Source of the DNA: Neostapfia colusana
Lineage: Eukaryota; Streptophyta; Magnoliopsida; Poales; Poaceae
Reading direction: 5' to 3'
Length of the DNA: 64,000 nt
Assembly (NCBI GenBank): GCA_030760725.1
Contig: JASWHV010000007.1
Span: 24,278,824 to 24,342,823 of the forward strand
The notes beneath the pieces were generated by a model. That model saw nothing but the letters and a program-made list of their open reading frames with translations. It was not told the origin of the DNA and searched no databases. Position 1 is the first letter of the stretch, and every line of letters starts with the position of its first letter. This document shows, piece by piece, positions 56,901 to 64,000 of this stretch. The translations under genes and the position numbers were made by a program.

Positions 56901-58475
56901 CTCAATACGGGTACCGTGCTCGTTTGTCAACTGCACGCTCCTCTCAGTACATTGGGTTACTCCGTTGTGATTGCTTAACCAATCCAGTCCGAGTATTATG
57001 TCAAGCCCTTGAGAATCCAAGACAATGAGGTTAGCAAGGAAGTCTACCCCCTTATTTTAAGGTTTACTTTCAGACATACTATATTAGTCCTCATCTCTCC
57101 ACCGGGAGAATTAACCAACATAGTATATTTAAAGTGTGATATGGGTAGATTATACTTGGCAACATACTTGGATGATATGAATGAATGTGATGCTCCGGAA
57201 TCAAATAAAATGGTGGCTGGGTTGGAGTTGGCAAGGAACATACCAATCACGACGTCCTTAGCCTGTTGCGCTTCCTCAGCAGAGACATGGTTCACGTTGC
57301 CGCGAGCGTAGTTCTGCTGTCCATGGTTTCCTTGGTTGGCTCCTCTGTTCGGACGTGGGTTCTGCTTGGGCACGTTGCTTGGTTGTCCAGGACCTCTCTT
57401 CGGGCACTGGCTCGTAAAGTGTCCCGTCTCTCCGCATGCAAAGCATGCCTTGTTGCCCACGACAGCAGGTACGTTGGGGTGGGGGTTTTGAACAGGAGCA
57501 CCCATGTCGGGTCATGGCGCACCCCCATTATGATCGACTGAATGGATAAGTTGCAGGAGGCAAAGGCACACGAGGTGCTTGCATAAAAGGACGTTGCTGT
57601 GGTGGTTGATTAGGGCAAAAAGTAGTAGCGGACGAGCCATACTGTGGTGCATCTAGGGGCATGTACCGAGGGTGTACGTTGCTCCCTTGTGACTGGTATG
57701 GCATCTTTCTTTTGCCCTCTTCCTCAATCTCTCGAATCTTGCTCTCAACCACTATGGCTTTGTCGATTAGCTTCTGGAAGCTCACGTAGTCATTGTTGAG
57801 AAGTTGAACTTGGATTTCATTGTTCAACCCTCTCATGAACAAGTACTACTTCCGTTAGTCCGAGTTGACATCTTCAGGGGCATACCGTGACAGTTGCGTA
57901 AACTTGTTGAGGTACTCATTCACGCTTTTCTTGCCTTGGCGGCGTCTTTTGAGCATCATTACTCCAGCAGGGATGTAATGAGAACGGAAACTCTCATTGA
58001 ACTCAGTCCAAGTAATAGTCTCCGGGTCGACATGAGCGTTGCATAGAGCGTCCCACCAATCAGCGGCAGCTCCGATAAGTTGGTGCGATGCAAAGAGAAC
58101 TTTCTTTCGGTCATTGCACTGAACTATGGCAAGCTTCTTCTCCATGGACTTCAACCAGTCATCGGCCTCCATGGGGTCATTAGCTTGAACAAAGGTATGT
58201 GGTCGAGTCCTCATGAACTCTCCCAGTCGGTTGTGAGCCGGCGGTGGTGGTGGTGGTGGTGGTGGCGGGGATGCAGGAACGGGGTTGTTGTTGTTGGCTT
58301 GCAGCTGACCCAAAGTTTGGATCATGGTTTGCATAAGCTGGTTCTGCATGGCCATCAACCATTCCAGGTTGTTTGCACCAGCTCTGGGGTTGTCATTCTC
58401 AGGAACCTCAACATGGTCATCCTCTTGGTTTCCACGGACGTTCCTCCCTTGACGGCCGGCGTTTCCTCTCACCAT
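53909..58475 (-). pseudogene. gag-pol: TEK-3 gag-pol (Tekay), disabled
   Basis: Minus-strand order: Gag start MVRGNAGRQGRN (58475), Pro run, ADWWDAL, a small deletion after MMLKR (about 57950), two stops near 57845-57857, the rest of Gag, a disrupted Pro-rich linker near 57530, CCHC knuckle CFACGETGHFTSQC (about 57425-57465), protease ILFDSGASHSF, a break near 57045, RT with FSKIDLRSGYFQ and FIDDIMVYS (intact from 56619 to 55912), RNase H, stops near 55911 and 55368, integrase with the finger (HPGSTEIYKDL, CDTCQ), SMDFIVGLP, SDRGSQF and HPQTDGQT, a stop at 54691-54693, the GPF module and chromodomain remains with stops near 54091. The palindrome 53927-53946 and purine tract lie next to the LTR. 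Confidence 0.85.
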
Positions 58476-59105
58476 CTGTGAGAGAGAGTTGAGTAGAATA
58501 GAGGTTAGAAGTTTAGAGTGATCCCTCCCAACTATATGCATCAAGGTGAATGGACTATATATCATCCTATATGAGGATGTGAACAAGTGCCAAAGCATCT
58601 CACATCTCTCTACTATGTGTGGATATGGACAATGCTGAAACGTCCCACAACTCACACTAAGCACTCAAGCACAACAATCATCACCAAACTTCAGCACACA
58701 ACTCCTATTCAAGGCTTACTCAATGGGGGTCCTATGTGGTTTGGGGTGATACCAATCTATGACCAATCAGTGACTACCAATCCGTGACTTTGTCCTGTGG
58801 TCAATGGGGTTCTAATGTCAATCTATGCATTCTACCTAGGCTTGCATCCTATGTTCAGCATGGCTCCTAATACCAATCTACGACTAGGCTTGCGTCCTAT
58901 AGTCAACCGTGGTTCAGCTACTAATCTGTGATCAATCTGGGCTTGTGACCTACAGTCAACCGTGGTAGCTTGATACCAATCTGTGAATTGTACCAATATG
59001 TGATCTTATCTAGACCTGTGACCTACAGTCAACCGTGGTATCTATACCAATCTGTGACCTATCTAGGCGTGTGACCTACGATCAACCGTGGCTCTGATAC
59101 CAATC
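58476..59105 (-). repeat. TEK-3 leader with PBS array
   Basis: The PBS on the minus strand is TGGTATCAGAGCCA (complement at 59089-59102). From there to about 58745 follow five to six degenerate ~55-bp units, each with an (A/T)TTGGTAT-like core and the block CCACGGTTGACTGTAGGTC. The gag-side part (58476-58745) is plain leader. No ORF0 homologue is visible. Confidence 0.8.
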
Positions 59106-61306
59106 TGTGATGCCCCGGTTCTGTGAGGAACTGGACCGATGCGTATGTGTGCCCAGGATGTTCATCACACATACACATATAATCCACAAACTGAATTTTA
59201 GAATAATACCACGAATAACAGGGTTTATTACAATGTCTCATGATGCTTAGACTCATCTTAGCAGCGGAAGTCCTATATTAGCAGTGAAAGTCTTATTCTA
59301 GCAGCGGAAGTCTTTATTCTAGCAGCGGAAGTCTTCTAAACTATTGCGGAAGCAACTAAGCAGCAGCGGCTCCATCTCTACTCCACAGGCAAGGTTGAGG
59401 ATAGATTACACGCCTAATACTCCACGTGGTTTTCATAGTACTCCTCTCCTGTTGCTGATGATGTATGATAATGCAAGGGTGAGTACATGACGTACTCAGC
59501 AAGTGCGGAAAGTATGACATGTAGCTTACATCAAGGTAGGTATAAAAAGCCTCATTGCATAAAATTAAAGTTTATTTCTGAAAACACGATAAAAACAGCA
59601 ACTAGCTTTAAGTAAATGTACTCCCAACATGTACTTAAACATCAACATACCTCCATCATGATTCACCACTTTTCATATCCCATCCGAACATTTATCTTTC
59701 TCAACTTTCCTGATGCTCATGAATACCATCTCATATTCACTACCATCACATCTCATATTCAGTTCCATCTCATACCGAGACCAATACTCATTACCATGAC
59801 TCAACAGTCATGCAACCAATCTCATTACCCGGACTCAACAGTCCCAAAAACCAAATCCAAAGACCAAACCATAACCAAACCAATAACCAAACCAAATACC
59901 ATCCCAATAACCATCCCATCTAATCCTGTGAGTTGTCCAGGCGCTCGTGACCATAAGATCGGCTATCATGATAGTTTTACACTCTGCAGAGGTGGCACCA
60001 CTTTACCCACAAGTTTGTGATTTCGTCACCCATCGGCGACTGCAGAACCTCCATTATACCAGTACACAATCGTCGGTGTATGGTCAAGAGATCACAAAAT
60101 AGCCTTTATAAAGGGGCTACTAGATGTATGGACTCACTAAGGTTTCACCATCAGGCTAGAATATCCAATTCTCCCACCTACGGACCCCCTCTTGTGTCAT
60201 GCAGTTCCCAGGGCCGTCCTCTCTTGACTCCCATTCCCCCCGCCTTCCACGGTCCATAACAATCTAGTAACTTACCTAATTAGTCAGCTAAGCCGCACCC
60301 ATATTCGGCCTTGTGGTGGCACTGTTATCCTAGCATGGCTGGCATGAACCGGTCCTTAGATCTACGGCAAGTAAACCACCATCTCATTCTACCTCATCCA
60401 CAAACCAAGCTTGCCTAGATCTCCCTCCGATTCATGTTCATTAACATCAAGTTCTCATTATAAATATTATCATGAGTGCAGTAGCTAGACACTTTCTATC
60501 GCTTCCCATAACCCGTAGATTAGCGAAGCAAAAAGCAAAAATGACCATACCCGACTCATCAACTGTCCCGGTGACAAGGGTGGTTAACAAAACTAGTAAA
60601 CTCCTATGAAAGGGTTTCCCATCAAGTTTACTCAAGCACACACACGTTTTCGCAAACAAAATAGTTTCAAAAACATGGGATCAATATGGTCAAGGGGCAC
60701 TTGTCTTGTTCATGTGGCTTCTGTTGCTCTAGGATCTCGAAGTCTTGTTGTTGCGGCTCGTCATAGATAGCTCCCTGAGCTTGTCCTTCTACTCACGATC
60801 ACGCATATACAAGGTTCACAGCAATCAATTATCATGCACAAACTTTACTTAAGATGCAATGATGCATATGCATGCTAATCCTATGATGCAGTTTAGTTTG
60901 TACGTGTTATTGCATGGCTTGCATGGGTTCTACGATGAACAGAGGTGTAAAGATCAAATGTGGACGTGGCGATGATCTCGTCACAAGATCTAGATCAAAC
61001 TGATCAACACGTGATCTGTCCATGAAAAAGCTTCTGTTCGAAAGGATCGAAGAGAACAGATGCAAAGAAAACTGTGATGATGTCGTAAGGTGGTAATGGA
61101 GACCTACCTTACCTCCTTCAGGTCCTTCCTCTAGCAAAAACAGATCGTCGGCTCTCCTCCGGCGATGGCGATCGTGTCTGGGCTTGCTGGCGGTCTCTTC
61201 GGTGGTCAAACTCCGGCGAAGGGGTTTAGCTCGGTGAGTTTGGGGGCTAGGGCTTCTAAGTTGTCGGCTTAGAAAAGATGTTACGACCAAGGGGTTGTTT
61301 TGGGTT

Positions 61307-61317
61307 CTATTTATAAT
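61307..61317 (-). promoter_or_regulatory. TATA box of the TEK-3 5' LTR
   Basis: ATTATAAATAG-type element on the minus strand, about 190 bp from the nearest G-box unit. This is the active-promoter position for TEK-3. Confidence 0.6.
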
Positions 61318-61507
61318 CGGGAAAAGAAGAGTCCTCCTCCGATTGGATTTCAAATAAGAGTCCTATTTGATTTATGTTTGAATCTTAACAACTTATCTCT
61401 TGCTGATTTGCTGCAGTATTCAACGTAGAAGAGTTTGTGTCGATTTCCTCCGTGTCGGGCACTCGTGCATGGGAGAAAAACTGCTTCAGAATTGCATCCC
61501 TACGCAG

Positions 61508-62175
61508 GTATAAGCTCCGGAGGCTCCACGCGTCCAGCGGGGGCCTGGGCTTCCCTTTTCCTCTAGGGCGAGCTCTGGTTGTGCGGCGTGTCAGGCGGGC
61601 GGGACCTCCCTCTCCCTCAGAGGCGAGCTCCATGTGTGCCACGTGTCAGTGCCGGACCTTCTTTCTGCTCAAGAATTAGCTCCGAGGTTGACACGTGTCC
61701 AACAGTGACGGACCTCCTGGAAGTGAGCTCCGAGGTCGATACGTGTCCATCAGCGTCGGACCTCCCGGAGATGAGCTCCGAAGGTGACACGTGTCCGGTA
61801 GTGTCGGACCTCCGGAGGCGAGCTCTGGAGGTGACACGTGTCCAGTAGGACCGGACCTCTCGGAGACGAGCTCCGAGAGCGACACGTGTCCCACGGTGTC
61901 GGACCTCTCGGAAGTGAGTTCCGAGAGCGACACGTGTCCCGCGCGGTTGGTCCTCTCTTTTCCGCAGTGACTAGCTCCAAAGGCGACATGTGTCCTGTGG
62001 GCTGACCTCGCTCCTCCGCAGAGGCTAGCTCCGGGGGCAACACGTGTCCAATGGGGTCGGACCTCACCCCTTCCGCAGAGACGAGCCCCGAGCCTGCCAC
62101 GTAGCCAATTAGCGGCGGACCTCTCCCCCTTTTGCGGGGATGAGCTCCGAAGGCGCCACGTGGCCAGCGGGCCGC
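61508..62175. repeat. G-box minisatellite in the TEK-3 5' LTR
   Basis: Around 13 units. CACGTG or one-base variants recur roughly every 48 bp between 61638 and 62160. Confidence 0.85.
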
Positions 62176-62326
62176 GGGAAATGTCTTCGGTGCTCTCGGT
62201 GAACTAGAATTTGCTCTTTTTTGCTATCTTTGTGATTCTTTTTTCTGTTTCAACTTCTTTTAAAATGTTTTCTTTATATAAAATATGAATGCATGCAGAA
62301 ATCAAAATTGAGGGTGTCACATCACA

Positions 62327-62487
62327 TCTCTTCACTATGTGTGGATGTGGACATTCGCCGAAGCGTCCCACAACTCACATCAGCACACAAACCAAGCAAT
62401 CATCACAAAAGTTCAACACACCACTCCTATTCAAGCTACTACAATTGAATCGTTCCTATTACAGCTTATTCAATGGGAATCCTAGAC
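62327..62487 (-). other. TEK-2 leader between ORF0 and gag (ORF0-side half)
   Basis: Resumes the TEK-2 leader after TEK-3 (TSD TCACA at 62322-62326). Shares ATGTGTGGATGTGGACA and CCTATTCAAG-like blocks with the TEK-3 leader. Non-coding. Confidence 0.7.
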
Positions 62488-63011
62488 TTAATCATGTGCA
62501 CCGGTGCTGTTCTCGCCGTGTGACGGGGGTGGTCCATACATGGGCGCACGCCATGGTGAGTCGGCAGTCCATGTAGGGTTAGATGACGCTGGTGCTCCAT
62601 TTGCTCCCGCGTTGGCACGAGTCTCCTCCTGTTTTTCCAGCAAGTACAGCTTCTTGCGGAGGTAACGGATCTCTTCTTGTGCGGTTGCGTAGCGGTTTCC
62701 TAACTCCACGAGCAATCTCTGAGACTTGTCAGCAGCTTGTGGGTTGGAAAGAGCTGTTACATGGGGTCCAATGATCTCCCTTGTACCACTCCTCCGACAC
62801 GGGTGCAGCTCAAAAGTGGTGCCCTCAAGCTGCTCATGGAAGGCGTAGCACAGTCCGGTGAGTGCATCCCATGCAACATCATCAATAGCTTCTGCCCTTG
62901 TAGCTCTCCATGTGGGTGCGAAGTGCCAAGTGACAACCCTACCTTTAGATAGGATGGTTACTTCAGCCTTCCACTCTTCATGTCCGCGACAAGGGACTTT
63001 CTTGAGGAGAT
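62488..63011 (-). pseudogene. TEK-2 ORF0 homologue, cut by TEK-6
   Basis: The minus-strand frame is open for about 174 residues to TAA (62488-62490). It is cut at its N-terminal side by the TEK-6 LTR, so the ATG at 63024 is an artefact inside that LTR. Conserved with the TEK-1 ORF0 in order: GHEEW, a HFAP--RAT block, DVAWDALT, RRSGTREI, a coiled-coil-like stretch (AQEEIRYLRKKLYLLEKQEE) and TWTADSP. The acidic tail is shorter. The surviving part has no internal stop although the gag-pol of the same element is full of lesions. The true start lies right of the window. Confidence 0.7.
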
Positions 63012-64000
63012 TGTAACACCCCAAAACATGCTAAAGAGGGGAATTTAAAAAAATTTGGACGTATTGCATGTGGTGCAGAAATTCAAATTCAAACTGGAAT
63101 TTAGATTTGAATCAAACCAGATAAAGGAAAAGGAAAAAGAAAAAGAAAAAGGAAAAAAACCGGCCAGTGGGCCGAAACCCGCCAGCCGGCCCAGATCCCG
63201 CGCGCGCCCCTCTCCCTCTCTCCCTCTCTCTGACGCGCGGGGCCCGCCCGTCATCTTCTTCCCCCGCGCGCCCCAACCGACCCCGGCCCTCTCTCTCACG
63301 CCCGATCACAACTGACCCTCCGGAACCCGCGCTTCTAGCCTTCTTGGTCCCGGGCACCCCAGAGCGATCTCAACAGACCCGCCGCCCTCCCTCGCCCATT
63401 TATACGCCGACGATCGCCCCTTTTTCCTTCCCGATCGGCTGTTTTTCCTCCTGGTGAGAACCGAAGCTTCCACCGTCGTTTTCCTTCGATCCTCGCTTGG
63501 ATTTCCTGATCTAACGTGCTGATCATGTTCCACCGCCTCCGGGGAGTCTCGCAGGTGAAGGAAACCCGGTGTTTTGCTCTCTAGACACAGCTCCGGCGAA
63601 CACCGCCGTGTTTTCATCTCGGACCTCATCGCCGACCACCTTCCAGGGCCTCCGAGCTCAAGAAAAACCCCGAGGTGAGATCCCCGACCTCCCCTCTTCC
63701 GTTCTATGCCAAGAAATCCAAGTTTTAGGAAGTATAGACGAAAGCCTGAAGATCTCTGGCGAGATCGCCGCCTCCCGCCGCCGGGCAGCACCACCCGCAC
63801 ATGGCCAGGGAGACGTGGCCCCCTGAGGCCCGTCCATTTTAAATCGTGCGATTCCTATTAGAGCTAACCCGTACTGCTTCACGTTATAATCTCAGTCGTC
63901 TGTTTTATATCGGACGATCCACGTTGGCCCCGCATTATAAAGGCCAGAAATCTTACGCGCTACCCCCTGGGGATCACGGAAAACACGAGCTAGCCCCGGA
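63012..64000 (+). mobile_element. TEK-6: start of an LTR related to TEK-1
   Basis: Begins TGTAACACCCCAAAACATG and follows the TEK-1 LTR order: AT-rich start, A/G-rich stretch, CCGGCCAGTGGGCCGAAACC (same as TEK-1), GC-rich block, CACCGCCTCCGGGGA, GAGGTGAGATCCC and CGTTATAATCTCAGTCGTC. Divergence from TEK-1 is clear (many substitutions and indels). Continues past the window edge. The possible TSD is GAGAT at 63007-63011. Confidence 0.85.

Larger units (their letters stand above)
38250..62321 (-). mobile_element. TEK-3: Tekay chromovirus split by TEK-4
   Basis: A complete minus-strand element inserted in the TEK-2 leader. 3' LTR is 38250-39464 + 51853-53908 (about 3.27 kb), gag-pol 53909-58475, leader with PBS array 58476-59105, and 5' LTR 59106-62321 (3.22 kb). 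The LTRs differ at several percent of sites (about 10 changes in the first 160 bp compared), so it is older than TEK-1. It lacks ORF0. Confidence 0.9.
59106..62321 (-). repeat. 5' LTR of TEK-3
   Basis: Starts TGTGATGCCCCGG and ends GGTGTCACA on the plus strand. Hairpin at 59480-59498, TATA box at 61307-61317 and G-box array at 61508-62175, in the same order as the 3' LTR. Confidence 0.9.
18305..64000 (-). mobile_element. TEK-2: Tekay chromovirus with three nested insertions
   Basis: A minus-strand element inserted in TEK-5 pol (target GGGTG at 18300-18304). Its own sequence is 18305-18677 + 31166-33599 (3' LTR), 33600-38106 (gag-pol), 38107-38249 + 62327-62487 (leader) and 62488-63011 (ORF0). 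TEK-1, TEK-3 and TEK-6 interrupt it. The 5' LTR and PBS lie right of the window. All gag-pol frames are broken. The ORF0-to-gag distance, once TEK-3 is removed, is about 304 bp, nearly the 301 bp of TEK-1. Confidence 0.8.

Noticed and set aside
57500..57545. Possible small insertion in the TEK-3 Gag linker
   Set aside because: About 30 bp of unmatched sequence without TSD or terminal repeats. Could be linker divergence.
61508..62175. CRISPR-like regular repeat array
   Set aside because: The units are contiguous degenerate minisatellite copies with no unique spacers, located in both LTRs of a retrotransposon.

Overview
The window reads as intergenic heterochromatin of a grass (Poaceae) genome. 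It is built entirely from LTR retrotransposons of the Ty3/gypsy superfamily: several chromodomain-bearing Tekay/Del-type elements, two Tat-type elements and very long solo LTRs. I found no host gene, rRNA or tRNA gene, or bacterial-type feature. The grass assignment is an inference from element style (LTRs of 2.7-4.2 kb, initiator-Met PBS TGGTATCAGAGCCA, Tat linker motifs). I cannot name the species.

The elements are nested, and most junctions can be read from 5-bp target-site duplications (TSDs). The outermost host is TAT-B, a minus-strand Tat element surviving as 4219-4749 and 13145-14035. It is interrupted by LTR-X (visible to 4218, itself interrupted by the minus-strand Tat element TAT-A, 1-4038), by SOLO-1 (4750-13144, TSD CCATC, containing SOLO-2 at 6644-10816, TSD TGAAA), and by TEK-5 (minus, from 14036 past the right edge). 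Inside TEK-5 pol sits TEK-2 (minus, from 18305 past the right edge). TEK-2 carries three later insertions: TEK-1 (plus, 18678-31160, TSD GTATG) in its 3' LTR, TEK-3 (minus, 38250-62321, TSD TCACA) in its leader, and TEK-6 (plus, from 63012) in its pre-gag ORF. TEK-3 carries TEK-4 (plus, 39465-51847, TSD GTGGT) in its 3' LTR, and TEK-4 carries SOLO-3 (50605-51623, TSD GCTTC) in its own 3' LTR. This is six levels: TAT-B > TEK-5 > TEK-2 > TEK-3 > TEK-4 > SOLO-3.

TEK-1 is the only structurally intact element. Its two LTRs are both 3335 bp (I counted 15 differences by eye). It has a PBS, an additional open reading frame upstream of gag (ORF0, 259 aa), an uninterrupted 1489-aa Gag-Pol with all catalytic residues and a chromodomain, and a polypurine tract. 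All other gag-pol regions are broken by stops, frameshifts, deletions or insertions.

The least ordinary signals are these: the ORF0 family shared by TEK-1 and TEK-2 but replaced in TEK-3 and TEK-4 by an array of degenerate primer-binding-site copies; exchange of the whole U3 promoter region between sister Tekay subfamilies; a G-box (CACGTG) minisatellite found in the U3 of both Tekay and Tat LTRs; a hairpin conserved in all Tekay LTRs; and a solo LTR whose first 270 bp encode the tail of a pol protein.
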